Notes: generated from the sequence alone by a model not told the origin. A stretch of DNA of 21,633 bases from ZLKRG08 sp964565165 (GCA_964565165.1 CAZMDJ010000011.1:1-21633); one strand, 5' to 3'; shown: positions 1-7,917, counted from the first letter of the stretch. Translations and numbers: made by a program.

Positions 1-59
1 GTGATCCGCGCGAGTACTCACTCAAAGAAATTGCCAATCCGGAAGGAGAGGAGCGCTAA
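1..59 (+). CDS. nuoJ: NADH-quinone oxidoreductase subunit J, C-terminal end (partial)
   Basis: Only the last 18 codons are inside the window, read in the frame starting at position 3 and ending with TAA at 57-59. The visible tail is DPREYSLKEIANPEGEER, a charged cytoplasmic C-terminus. No domain can be identified from so short a piece. The assignment rests on position: in nuo operons nuoJ lies directly before nuoK, and the stop here directly abuts the nuoK ATG. The codons near the end also carry the Shine-Dalgarno sequence for nuoK. Confidence 0.75.
   Translation, partial: DPREYSLKEIANPEGEER
43..53 (+). promoter_or_regulatory. Strong ribosome binding site for nuoK inside the nuoJ end
   Basis: The purine run AAGGAGAGGAG ends 6 bases before the nuoK ATG at 60. 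It lies within the last nuoJ codons, so nuoK is probably translated both by coupling to nuoJ and by direct ribosome binding. It is one of the few strong Shine-Dalgarno sequences in the window; groEL and cspB have the others. Confidence 0.75.
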
Positions 60-359
60 ATGAATCCGATTAATTATCTTTACGTCGCATCACTGCTCTT
101 CACTATCGGTGCGGTTGGCGTTGTAGTTCGTCGCAATGCAATCGTGGTTTTCATGTGCGTTGAATTGATGCTTAATGCAGCAAACCTCGCATTCGTAACT
201 TTTGCTCGTATCAATGGCAATCTTGAAGGTCAGATTGTGGCCTTCTTTACGATGGTTATTGCTGCTTGCGAAGTAGTAATTGGTTTAGCGATTATCGTGA
301 CGATTTATCGCTCCCGTCGATCTGCATCTGTTGATGATGCAAGTTTGTTGAGTCGATAA
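60..359 (+). CDS. nuoK: NADH-quinone oxidoreductase subunit K
   Basis: Small membrane subunit of respiratory complex I (NDH-1), part of the proton-translocating arm beside NuoJ and NuoA. The 99 residues match the usual family length of about 100 and form three hydrophobic helices (about 5-22, 28-49, 59-83). The two membrane glutamates typical of NuoK are present: E35 in CVELMLNAANL and E71 in AACEVVIGLA, corresponding to E36 and E72 of the E. coli protein. The ATG directly follows the nuoJ stop and has a strong upstream ribosome site. The stop at 357-359 abuts the nuoL start, so the genes are in one operon. Identification is secure. Confidence 0.97.
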   Translation: MNPINYLYVASLLFTIGAVGVVVRRNAIVVFMCVELMLNAANLAFVTFARINGNLEGQIVAFFTMVIAACEVVIGLAIIVTIYRSRRSASVDDASLLSR

Positions 360-2240
360 ATGATTGGTTACCTAATTGGATTGCCGTTATTCGGCGCAGC
401 TTTCCTTCTACTTGGCGGTCGTCGCACCAACAAGTGGGGACACCTTCTAGCAACCGGACTTTCAGCTTCATCATTCGCACTTGGTTTGAAGTTATTCAAC
501 GATATGTTGGCGCTTCCAACCGAAGAGCGTGCAATGAGCCAGAAGCTATTTACCTGGATTCACGTTGGTGGTTTCCATGTAGATGCTGGTTTACTGCTTG
601 ATCAGCTCTCAATCTGTTTCGTGCTTTTGATTACCGGTGTCGGAACTTTGATCCACATCTACTCAATCGCTTACATGTCGCATGATCTTGATCGCCGCCG
701 CTTCTTCGCATACTTAAATCTATTTATCTCTGCGATGTTGCTACTTGTACTTGGTGATTCATACTTAAATCTTTATGTAGGTTGGGAAGGCGTCGGCCTT
801 GCTTCATACCTATTGATCGGCTTCTGGAATCAGAAGCCGGCATATGCAACAGCTGCAAAGAAAGCTTTCGTCATGAACCGTATTGGTGACATGGGTCTTT
901 CATTTGCAATCATGATCGCATTCGTAACTTTCGGCGCAGTCTCATTTGATGCAATCAAAGAGCATGCACATCACGCATCAACAGGTGCGCTAACTGCAAT
1001 CGGAATCATGTTGCTAGTTGCAGCGACCGGTAAGTCTGCGCAGTTCCCATTACAAGCTTGGCTTGGCGATGCGATGGCAGGTCCAACACCGGTATCTGCG
1101 CTGATCCACGCGGCGACCATGGTTACCGCAGGCGTTTATCTAATTACTCGCTCTAACTTCATCTTCGATCTTGCACCAAATGCACAGACTGCCGTTGCAG
1201 TAGTTGGCGCAATTACTTTGTTGTTCGGAGCTCTTGTCGGTACCGCAAAAGATGACATCAAGAAGGCGCTTGCTGCCTCAACGATGTCTCAGATCGGCTA
1301 CATGATTTTAGGCGCGGGCCTTGGCCCAGCTGGTTATGCATTTGCAATCATGCACCTACTTACACACGGCTTCTTCAAAGCCGGAATGTTCCTTGGTGCA
1401 GGTTCCGTAATGCACGGAATGAACGATGAAGTAAATATGCGCAAGTACGGCGCACTTCGTAAGTTCATGCCAATTACAGCGATCACATTTGGACTTGGTT
1501 ACTTAGCGATTATTGGTGTTCCACCATTCGCTGGTTTCTATTCAAAAGATAAGTTGATTGAAGTCGCGCTAAATGCAGGTGGCGCAAAGGGATATCTATT
1601 AGGTGGCGCAGCGCTTATCGGCGCAGCGATTACCGCTTTCTATATGTCTCGCGTTGTAATCCTTACCTTCTTTAGCAATAAGCGTTGGGATGACAATGCG
1701 CATCCACACGAATCTCCAATTTTGATGTGGCTACCAATGGCAATTCTTGCAATTGGTTCTGTTGCATCAGGTTTCCTATTTACCAAGGGCGATGCGCTAC
1801 AGAATTGGTTGGAACCAGTAGTTGCTGCGCATGCTGAACATGCTGAGCACCATGAACTACTTCCTCCAATGACAGTTAGTTTGATTGCACTTACCTTGGT
1901 AGCGCTCGGAGTTGGTTATGCGATTCTCAAGTACCGTGCAGAATCAAATCCAAATACTCCAGAGAATGTTTCAATCTTTACACGTATTGCGCGTAGAGAT
2001 TTGATGCAGGATGCATTTAACGAAGCGGTATTTATGCGCCCTGGCCAAACACTTACCAACTCATTAGTTGCAGTTGATGAATATGTCATCGATAACGCAG
2101 TTAATAAAGTTGGTGGGGCAGCAGTTGGTTCAGGTCAGTTGCTTCGTAAATTGCAGACCGGCTTTGTTCGTAGCTATGCCGCAATGATGTTGCTCGGTGT
2201 AGCCCTTCTACTTCTTGCAATCTGGGTGGTAACTCAATGA
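360..2240 (+). CDS. nuoL: NADH-quinone oxidoreductase subunit L
   Basis: Largest antiporter-like, proton-pumping subunit of complex I, at the distal end of the membrane arm. At 626 residues it has normal NuoL length. The conserved membrane glutamate is E143 in GWEGVGLASY, and the conserved lysine is K225 in TGKSAQFPLQAWL. The following GPTPVSALIHAATMV block (241-255) is the family signature. The C-terminal part after about residue 510 holds the lateral amphipathic helix and a last membrane segment (about 605-624). A His/Glu-rich stretch near 490-500 lies in a predicted loop. The ATG at 360 follows the nuoK stop with no gap and no clear ribosome site, suggesting translational coupling; the end overlaps nuoM by ATGA. 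Confidence 0.97.
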   Translation: MIGYLIGLPLFGAAFLLLGGRRTNKWGHLLATGLSASSFALGLKLFNDMLALPTEERAMSQKLFTWIHVGGFHVDAGLLLDQLSICFVLLITGVGTLIHIYSIAYMSHDLDRRRFFAYLNLFISAMLLLVLGDSYLNLYVGWEGVGLASYLLIGFWNQKPAYATAAKKAFVMNRIGDMGLSFAIMIAFVTFGAVSFDAIKEHAHHASTGALTAIGIMLLVAATGKSAQFPLQAWLGDAMAGPTPVSALIHAATMVTAGVYLITRSNFIFDLAPNAQTAVAVVGAITLLFGALVGTAKDDIKKALAASTMSQIGYMILGAGLGPAGYAFAIMHLLTHGFFKAGMFLGAGSVMHGMNDEVNMRKYGALRKFMPITAITFGLGYLAIIGVPPFAGFYSKDKLIEVALNAGGAKGYLLGGAALIGAAITAFYMSRVVILTFFSNKRWDDNAHPHESPILMWLPMAILAIGSVASGFLFTKGDALQNWLEPVVAAHAEHAEHHELLPPMTVSLIALTLVALGVGYAILKYRAESNPNTPENVSIFTRIARRDLMQDAFNEAVFMRPGQTLTNSLVAVDEYVIDNAVNKVGGAAVGSGQLLRKLQTGFVRSYAAMMLLGVALLLLAIWVVTQ

Positions 2241-3757
2241 GCTTCTTGACCGTAATGGAATTGCTACCGCTAGTCGGCGCAGCACTTATTGCAACAGTAA
2301 GCAAAGAGAAGGAAGAACTAACTAAGAAATTAGCTTTCGTAACAACTTTGGTCGTTGCAGTAGCTGGCATCTTCTTAGCGCTTGGCTTTGATCGTAATGA
2401 TGCAGGTCTTCAATTCGTTGAAAAGCGCGATTGGATTCCAGCGTTTGGAATCAATTACGCGGTTGGTATTGATGGCATCGCACTAGTACTAATTCTGATG
2501 TCAGTAATTCTTGCGCCAATCGTGGTTCTTGCAGGATGGAACGAAGCAACTGGTGGTCGCTGGTCAGTAAAGACTTTCTACATTTTGATTCTGGTTCTAG
2601 AGACCATGATGATCGGTGTATTTGCAGCTACCGATGTCTTCTTGTTCTACGTATTCTTCGAAGCGATGTTGATTCCGGTCTACTTCCTAATTGGTGGTTA
2701 CGGAACCGGACAGCGTTCACAAGCAGCGGTTAAGTTCTTGCTTTACAGTTTATTCGGCGGACTTTTAATGTTGGCTGCAATTATTGCGCTTTATGTAATC
2801 GCTGGTCCTCAAGTAGGACATACCTTCGATATCGGAGCGCTATCTACTCTTCAGATCTCTGAATCAACTCAGAACTGGTTATTCCTAGGATTCTTTATCG
2901 CATTTGCGATTAAGGCTCCGCTATGGCCGTTCCACACTTGGTTGCCTGATGCAGCAAATGCGGCAACACCTGGCACCTCAGTATTGCTACTTGGCGTACT
3001 GGATAAGGTCGGAACCTTCGGAATGATCCGTTACTGCTTAACTCTTTTCCCCGAAGCAACTAAGAATTTCACTCCAGTGATCTTGGTGCTCTCAGTAATT
3101 TCAATTATCTACGGAGCTTTCCTTGCAATTGGACAACGTGATATCAAGCGATTGATTGCATTTACCTCAATCTCTCACTTCGGATTTATCACTATGGGAA
3201 TCTTCGCAATGACTTCACAAGGTCATAGCGGAGCAACTCTTTATATGTTTAACCACGGCTTCTCAACAGCTGCGCTATTCCTAGTTGCAGGTTGGATGAT
3301 TTCACGCCGCGGTTCTTCAACAATTGCAGAGTTCGGCGGACTTCAGCGCGTAACTCCAGTTATGGCTTGGTCTTTCTTCTTAGCTGGAATGTCATCACTG
3401 GCTCTGCCAGGTATGTCTAGCTTCGTAAGTGAATTCCTGGTTCTAGTTGGAACATATACCCGCTATCCAGTGGCTGCGATTATCGCAACCTTCGGAATCG
3501 TGCTCGCTGCGCTTTATATTTTGATTCCAGTGCAGAAGGCGCTTCATGGTCCAACCACTGCCGGCAATGAGAACCTATCTGATCTAAATCTTCGCGAGAA
3601 GATTGCGATTGCACCAGTAATCGCTGTAATCGTGGCACTTGGATTCTTCCCAGCACCGCTACTTAACATTATTAATCCAGCAGCGGAAGCAACTATCTCT
3701 GCACTTGGATTTAACGATCCAACGCCAACTATTGAAACAATGGGAGAGCACAAATGA
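2237..3757 (+). CDS. nuoM: NADH-quinone oxidoreductase subunit M
   Basis: Second antiporter-like, proton-pumping membrane subunit of complex I, located between NuoL and NuoN. It has 506 residues and about 14 hydrophobic segments. The conserved glutamate is E142 in FYVFFEAMLIPVYFLIG, and the membrane lysine is K226 in FAIKAPLWPFHTWLPDA. The loop after it reads NAATPGTSVLLLGVLDKVG where E. coli-type proteins have a HTEAPT-like sequence. As far as I recall this is normal for actinobacterial NuoM, so I do not treat it as a defect. The start overlaps the nuoL stop (ATGA at 2237-2240), and the stop overlaps the nuoN start in the same way, so expression is coupled. Confidence 0.97.
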   Translation: MSFLTVMELLPLVGAALIATVSKEKEELTKKLAFVTTLVVAVAGIFLALGFDRNDAGLQFVEKRDWIPAFGINYAVGIDGIALVLILMSVILAPIVVLAGWNEATGGRWSVKTFYILILVLETMMIGVFAATDVFLFYVFFEAMLIPVYFLIGGYGTGQRSQAAVKFLLYSLFGGLLMLAAIIALYVIAGPQVGHTFDIGALSTLQISESTQNWLFLGFFIAFAIKAPLWPFHTWLPDAANAATPGTSVLLLGVLDKVGTFGMIRYCLTLFPEATKNFTPVILVLSVISIIYGAFLAIGQRDIKRLIAFTSISHFGFITMGIFAMTSQGHSGATLYMFNHGFSTAALFLVAGWMISRRGSSTIAEFGGLQRVTPVMAWSFFLAGMSSLALPGMSSFVSEFLVLVGTYTRYPVAAIIATFGIVLAALYILIPVQKALHGPTTAGNENLSDLNLREKIAIAPVIAVIVALGFFPAPLLNIINPAAEATISALGFNDPTPTIETMGEHK

Positions 3758-5274
3758 GCGGCTTCATTGCGCCAGTTTTAAATTACACACTGCTTGCGCC
3801 AATCTTGATTGTCCTTGCAGGTGCGCTAATTGGCGTGCTGATTGAGGCTTTCGCATCTCGCGAAAAGCGCGCATCACTTCAACTTCCAGTAACTCTAGTT
3901 ACCTTGGTGCTTTCTTTAGTACAAGTAATTCGAATTAAGGGCAGCGAAGCGATGGATGCTGCAGGCGGATCTGTTGTTTATGACGGAGCAGGTTTCTTAA
4001 TTCAACTCTTCATCTTGATTATTGCAATTCTCGGAACTCTGCTACTTGCAGATGAGAAGAACTTCACCGCAGTGGCATCAGCTCTTCCAGGTTCAAAGGA
4101 AGAGATTGAAGCATCTGCTGCAGGTCTTCGCGTGACTGAGGTTTATCCACTATTCCTCTTCACCATTGCGGGAATGTTGCTCTTCCCAATTTCAAGTGAC
4201 TTGATCACACTCTTCGTGGCACTTGAAATGCTCTCATTGCCACTTTATTTGATGACCGGACTTTCACGTCGTCGACGTTTAATGTCACAAGAAGCAGCGC
4301 TTAAATACTTCTTACTCGGTGCATTTGCATCAGCATTCTTCCTATTTGGCGCGGCATTCCTTTACGGTTCATCTGCATCAATTACTCTTGGTGGAATTCG
4401 CCAAGCTGTAGTTGGCGGAACTGGCAATAACGTCTTCTTATTAATCGGAATCGTCTTTGTATCAGTTGGTCTGCTATTTAAAGTTGGCGCTGTTCCATTC
4501 CATGCATGGACACCAGATGTTTACCAAGGCGCACCAACTCCAATTACTGCATATATGGCAGCAGCTACCAAGATTTCAGCTTTCGGTGCGATGCTACGTA
4601 TTTTCTACACCTCATTCGCAAATGCTGAATGGACTTGGCGCCCAATCATTATGGTGATTGCAATCGCCACAATGGCGCTTGGTTCATTAGTTGCAATTGC
4701 ACAGCGCGATGTAAAGCGTATGTTGGCTTATTCATCTATCGCTCACGCAGGTTTCCTACTTGCTGGCGTATATGCACTTAGCTTCAACGGTTTAAGCGCT
4801 TCAATCTTCTACCTAGCAACATATGGCCTAACCACTGTTGGCGCCTTTGCGATTGTTACTTTGATTCGTGATGCAAATGGTGAAGTTACAGATCTAAATC
4901 GTTGGGCAGGTCTTGCAAAGCGTTCACCACTTGTGGCAACGTTATTTGCAACTTACCTACTTGGTTTTGCAGGTATCCCATTAACTGCAGGGTTTATCGG
5001 AAAGTTCTCAATCTTCTCAGCTGCATACGAAGCAGGTGGCAAGTGGTTAGTTATCGCTGGTGTTCTTTCATCTGCGATCGCAGCTTTCTTCTACATCCGA
5101 GTAATCGTGTTGATGTTCTTTAAGGATGCTATTGAAGATGGCACCACAGTTGTTATTCCAACTGCGTTAACACGTAGCGTGGTTCTAATCAGTGGCGCTG
5201 CAACAATCATTTTCGGTGTATTCCCGCAGCCATTGATTAACTTCATCAATACTTACGCAACCTTCATTCGCTAA
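3754..5274 (+). CDS. nuoN: NADH-quinone oxidoreductase subunit N
   Basis: Third antiporter-like, proton-pumping membrane subunit of complex I, next to NuoK and NuoM. It has 506 residues. The conserved glutamate is E158 in FVALEMLSLPLYLMTGL, and the lysine is K243 in LFKVGAVPFHAWTPDVYQG, followed by the APTPITAYMAAATK signature. A hydrophilic loop of about 25 residues (about 101-128) precedes the conserved core. It starts with the ATGA overlap on nuoM and is the last nuo gene, as in the standard A-to-N order. The stop at 5272-5274 is followed after 8 bases by a polyprenyl diphosphate synthase on the same strand. Confidence 0.97.
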   Translation: MSGFIAPVLNYTLLAPILIVLAGALIGVLIEAFASREKRASLQLPVTLVTLVLSLVQVIRIKGSEAMDAAGGSVVYDGAGFLIQLFILIIAILGTLLLADEKNFTAVASALPGSKEEIEASAAGLRVTEVYPLFLFTIAGMLLFPISSDLITLFVALEMLSLPLYLMTGLSRRRRLMSQEAALKYFLLGAFASAFFLFGAAFLYGSSASITLGGIRQAVVGGTGNNVFLLIGIVFVSVGLLFKVGAVPFHAWTPDVYQGAPTPITAYMAAATKISAFGAMLRIFYTSFANAEWTWRPIIMVIAIATMALGSLVAIAQRDVKRMLAYSSIAHAGFLLAGVYALSFNGLSASIFYLATYGLTTVGAFAIVTLIRDANGEVTDLNRWAGLAKRSPLVATLFATYLLGFAGIPLTAGFIGKFSIFSAAYEAGGKWLVIAGVLSSAIAAFFYIRVIVLMFFKDAIEDGTTVVIPTALTRSVVLISGAATIIFGVFPQPLINFINTYATFIR

Positions 5275-5282
5275 TTAATTAA

Positions 5283-6272
5283 ATGGCAGCTTTCGGTATT
5301 CCTAGTCTTTCACCAGAGCTAGAGGCGACCATCGCTTCTGGCCTTGGTGAAATTGAGAGCATGCTAAATGCTCGTATTGAAGGTAAATACCTTTTTGCCA
5401 ATGAAACTTCGCGCCACTTAGTAATTGCAGGTGGTAAGAGATTCCGCCCACTAATTACCATCCTTGGTTCTTTGGTTGGCACTGGAATTAATGAAAAAGT
5501 TATTAAAGCGGCAGCGGTCTGCGAATTAACTCATTTAGCGACGCTCTATCACGATGATGTTATGGATGAAGCGCCGCTTCGTCGTGGAGTAGAGAGTGCA
5601 AATAGCCGTTGGGGTAACTCGGTTGCGATTCTTACTGGCGATTATCTATTCGCAAAGATGTCACAGATCTTGGCTGAATTAGGGCCAGAAGCAGTGAAGC
5701 TACAGGCAGATACCTTTGAGCGTTTAGTAATTGGCCAGATTCTTGAAACGCAAGGCCCAGGTAGCGGCGTTGATCATCTTGAACATTACCTACAAGTTGT
5801 TGCAGATAAGACCGGTTCTTTAATCGCAACTTCACTTCGCTTTGGCGCAATGTTTGCAGGTTGCACCAAGGAAGAGGTAGATACTCTTACCGAATTCGGC
5901 GAGAAAATTGGTATTGCATTCCAATTAGCTGATGACATTATCGATATCGCAAGTGATTCACTTGATTCAGGTAAGACTCCTGGAACAGATTTACGTGAAG
6001 GTATTCCTACCCTTGTAACTCTAAATGCGATGAAATCAAATGATCCAAAGGATGCATCGCTAAAGCTAGCGCTCTCAGGTCCGATTAAGTCTGAAGAGAA
6101 AGTTCAGTGGGTTATCAACGAACTTCGTAACCATAAATCGCTTGCCGAATCACGTTCGCAATTACAGACAATTGCTAAAGAAGCTCGAGCAGCTTTAGGT
6201 CCGCTACCAATTAGCGAGTCAAGTACTGCGCTCTATTCTTTATGCGATTTAGTTATTGACCGAGTTGGTTGA
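5283..6272 (+). CDS. Polyprenyl diphosphate synthase (probably menaquinone side chain)
   Basis: Trans-isoprenyl diphosphate synthase that condenses isopentenyl diphosphate onto an allylic diphosphate; 329 residues, soluble. The family landmarks are GGKRFRP (50-56), the first aspartate-rich motif DDVMD (91-95) followed by LRRG, the second motif DDIID (217-221), and GKTPGTDLREG (230-240). The residues upstream of the first DDxxD are LATLYH, small and medium side chains that suggest a long-chain product, but chain length cannot be read reliably. Placement 8 bases after nuoN fits supply of the menaquinone tail for the quinone reduced by complex I; this is inference. There is no clear Shine-Dalgarno before the ATG. 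The 3' end overlaps the convergent rarD gene by 24 bases. Confidence 0.9.
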   Translation: MAAFGIPSLSPELEATIASGLGEIESMLNARIEGKYLFANETSRHLVIAGGKRFRPLITILGSLVGTGINEKVIKAAAVCELTHLATLYHDDVMDEAPLRRGVESANSRWGNSVAILTGDYLFAKMSQILAELGPEAVKLQADTFERLVIGQILETQGPGSGVDHLEHYLQVVADKTGSLIATSLRFGAMFAGCTKEEVDTLTEFGEKIGIAFQLADDIIDIASDSLDSGKTPGTDLREGIPTLVTLNAMKSNDPKDASLKLALSGPIKSEEKVQWVINELRNHKSLAESRSQLQTIAKEARAALGPLPISESSTALYSLCDLVIDRVG

Positions 6273-7130
6273 TCTAACAAGATCGATTGCCAGAGTAACT
6301 AACGCACCCCAGATAATCACAAAACCTATCCAACGAGCCGCTGGCATATCTTCGTGACGTACCCAAACGCCGATTGAGAATTGCAAAGTCGGCGTTATGT
6401 ATTGCAAAAGTCCGATAGTTGAAAACGGTAAACGTGTTGTTGATCCATTAAACAAAAGAAGCGGAATTGCGGTGATTGCACCGGCTGCAGTTAATAGGAA
6501 AGTTAATCCTGGCTTATCTCCCCATTGGCCAGTGCCTTGAGAACCTAAATAAATTAAATATCCTGCATAAGGAATAAAAGAAATGAGTGTTTCGATGGCT
6601 AAACCTTCAACTGCGCCAAGGTTTAGTTGCTTCTTAATTAAGCCGTATGAACCCCATGAAGTAGCTAAAGTAAGAGCGATCCACGGTAAACGACCGTAAT
6701 CAATCGTTAAAACAAGCACTCCGACTGTCGCGATACCGACTGCAATCCACTGCATTTTGCGCATCTTCTCTTTAAGCAAAATGACGCCAAAAGCGATGAT
6801 AATTAATGGATTTATGTAATAACCAAGTGCAGCTTCTACTACATGGCCATTATTGGTCGCCCAGATATAAACCAACCAGTTAATTGAAATCAAGAATGAC
6901 GAAGCTACCAATCGAATAAATACTCTTTTGGTAAACATCAGCGAGAACATGTGGCGTAACTGTTTCTGGAAAGCCAGAATGAAAATGCAGAATACCGACG
7001 TCCAAGCAGCGCGGTGCGAAACAATCTCTAAAGGTGAGGCTGGTTCAAGTAGCGGCCAATAAAGAGGGAAGAGTCCCCAGAGTACATACGACGAGACTCC
7101 GAAAACGAGCCCAAGTTTAAATTTATTCAA
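6249..7130 (-). CDS. rarD: RarD-like EamA-family transporter
   Basis: Predicted ten-helix inner-membrane transporter of the drug/metabolite transporter (EamA) superfamily, 293 residues. The N-terminus has the RarD signature YVLWGLFPLYWPLLEPASP, the next part SHRAAWTSVF, and there are two EamA-like halves (about 5-140 and 150-285). The substrate of RarD proteins is not firmly known. The start is a TTG at 7130-7128 that directly follows the yajQ stop (TAATTG) with no gap; no ATG lies near, and the family N-terminus fits this start. It is probably made by ribosomes finishing yajQ. The end overlaps the convergent polyprenyl synthase gene by 24 bases. Confidence 0.88.
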   Translation of the reverse strand: MNKFKLGLVFGVSSYVLWGLFPLYWPLLEPASPLEIVSHRAAWTSVFCIFILAFQKQLRHMFSLMFTKRVFIRLVASSFLISINWLVYIWATNNGHVVEAALGYYINPLIIIAFGVILLKEKMRKMQWIAVGIATVGVLVLTIDYGRLPWIALTLATSWGSYGLIKKQLNLGAVEGLAIETLISFIPYAGYLIYLGSQGTGQWGDKPGLTFLLTAAGAITAIPLLLFNGSTTRLPFSTIGLLQYITPTLQFSIGVWVRHEDMPAARWIGFVIIWGALVTLAIDLVRSTNSVNN

Positions 7131-7619
7131 TTAACGATAGTTCGTGAATTGAACTGCAAATTCAAGATTTGCATTCTTAACGATAGCGATTGCCTCTTGC
7201 AAATCATCACGAGACTTACTTGATACGCGAAGTTCGTCGCCTTGGATCTGAGTCTTTAAAGCTTTTGGTCCTTCATCCTTAAGAAGCTTTGCCACTTTCT
7301 TTGCATTCTCAGTAGAGATGCCTTCTTTAAGTGGGCAGTTAATCTTGGTTAGCTTGCCTGAAGCTTGCGGTTCGGATGGATCAAGATGCTTAAGCGAAAC
7401 ATTACGCTTGATCATCTTTTCTTTTAGAACTTCAAGAGCTGCTTTTGCGCGCTCTTCGGTTTCGGATTCAATCTTGATTACATCGCCAGCCATCTCAAGC
7501 TTGGTACCGGTGCCTTTAAAATCAAAGCGGGTATCTAATTCGCGAGAAGCTTGGTTGACCGCGTTATCTAATTCGGCGCGATCAATCTTTGAAACGATAT
7601 CGAAACTGCTATCAGCCAT
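7131..7619 (-). CDS. yajQ: YajQ family nucleotide-binding protein
   Basis: Small cytoplasmic protein of the YajQ/UPF0234 family, 162 residues, the usual length. The N-terminal SFDIVSKIDRAELDNAV and the RELDTRFDFKGT segment are the family hallmarks. The fold has two RNP-like domains; members bind RNA or nucleotides, and one homologue has been reported to bind cyclic di-GMP, so the role here is open. There is no Shine-Dalgarno before the ATG. A TACCCT hexamer sits 7 bases upstream, consistent with a leaderless transcript. The gene lies just behind an intrinsic terminator and is followed without gap by rarD, so the two likely form an operon. Confidence 0.92.
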   Translation of the reverse strand: MADSSFDIVSKIDRAELDNAVNQASRELDTRFDFKGTGTKLEMAGDVIKIESETEERAKAALEVLKEKMIKRNVSLKHLDPSEPQASGKLTKINCPLKEGISTENAKKVAKLLKDEGPKALKTQIQGDELRVSSKSRDDLQEAIAIVKNANLEFAVQFTNYR

Positions 7620-7626
7620 GTCGGTA

Positions 7627-7632
7627 AGGGTA
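7627..7632 (-). promoter_or_regulatory. Candidate -10 box for a leaderless yajQ mRNA
   Basis: On the minus strand TACCCT fits the TANNNT -10 pattern and ends 7 bases before the yajQ ATG at 7619. Transcription from it would start at or within a base or two of the ATG. It begins right after the T-rich tail of the upstream terminator, so terminator and promoter are packed head to tail. No convincing -35 box was seen. Confidence 0.5.
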
Positions 7633-7633
7633 C

Positions 7634-7671
7634 AAAAGAAAAACCCGCACCACTAATTGTGATGCGGGTTT
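7634..7671 (-). terminator. Intrinsic terminator after the DUF5679 gene
   Basis: A near-perfect hairpin spans 7641-7671: arms AAACCCGCA and TGCGGGTTT (9 pairs), one C/A mismatch, three more pairs CAC/GTG and a five-base loop TAATT. Read on the minus strand the stem is followed by TTTTTCTTTTG, a good U-tract, whereas the plus-strand side has only a short T run. It therefore ends transcription of the small zinc-ribbon gene before yajQ. It is the only convincing intrinsic terminator I found in the window. Confidence 0.85.
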
Positions 7672-7687
7672 AACTACGTTTGCTTAC

Positions 7688-7849
7688 TTACTGTGCCTTA
7701 CCAAGAATGCGGTTCAGCTTGGTGCCGCAGACTGAGCAAATGCCCTGTGCCATGCGACGACCAGAGTCAGAAACCTTTACGGTTCCTTCGAATTCACGCT
7801 TCTCTTTGCACTTTACGCAGTAAGCGTCACCCTTATATGTCTCTGCCAT
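7688..7849 (-). CDS. DUF5679-type small zinc-ribbon protein
   Basis: A 53-residue protein starting MAETYKGDAYCVKC, with two CxxC knuckles at C11/C14 and C38/C41 separated by 23 residues, so a zinc ribbon is likely. The basic middle (KVSDSGRRMAQG) and the tail GTKLNRILGKAQ match what I know of the actinobacterial DUF5679 family, which has no established function; a nucleic-acid or ribosome role is only a guess. I chose the ATG at 7849 because GGAG lies 9 bases upstream of it. In-frame ATGs at 7858 and 7873 would add 3 or 8 residues; the one at 7858 touches the GGAG and is less likely. The gene is transcribed away from groEL and followed by a terminator. Confidence 0.85.
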   Translation of the reverse strand: MAETYKGDAYCVKCKEKREFEGTVKVSDSGRRMAQGICSVCGTKLNRILGKAQ

Positions 7850-7877
7850 ATGTACCATCTCCAATCGACGCACCCGG

Positions 7878-7889
7878 GAGGGATCCCTC
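7878..7889. repeat. 12-bp perfect palindrome upstream of the zinc-ribbon gene
   Basis: GAGGGATCCCTC is a perfect 12-base palindrome located 29-40 bases upstream of the DUF5679 start. It overlaps at one end a CCCGGG palindrome (7873-7878), giving a GC-rich island in an otherwise AT-richer spacer. It could be an operator or part of the 5' leader of the minus-strand gene. No function is shown by sequence alone. Confidence 0.55.
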
Positions 7890-7903
7890 GGCGCTCAACA
7901 TGA

Positions 7904-7909
7904 AGGTTA
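7904..7909 (-). promoter_or_regulatory. Possible -10 box for the DUF5679 gene
   Basis: TAACCT on the minus strand fits TANNNT. It would give a start site near 7897 and a leader of about 48 bases containing the 12-bp palindrome. No good -35 hexamer lies at the normal distance, so the call is weak. Confidence 0.3.
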
Positions 7910-7917
7910 CCCCTGCC

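Noticed and set aside
1828..1859. His/Glu-rich HAEHAEHHE stretch in NuoL as a possible metal site
   Set aside because: It lies in a variable hydrophilic loop; such stretches are common in membrane protein loops and nothing else supports metal binding.
2953..2985. Altered NuoM loop (NAATPGTS instead of the HTEAPT-like sequence) as a mutation
   Set aside because: It agrees with actinobacterial NuoM sequences as I remember them.
5271..5283. AT-rich TAATTAATTAA between nuoN and the polyprenyl synthase as a promoter
   Set aside because: The only hexamer at leaderless distance (GCTAAT) is poor and the 8-base gap is better explained by operon read-through.
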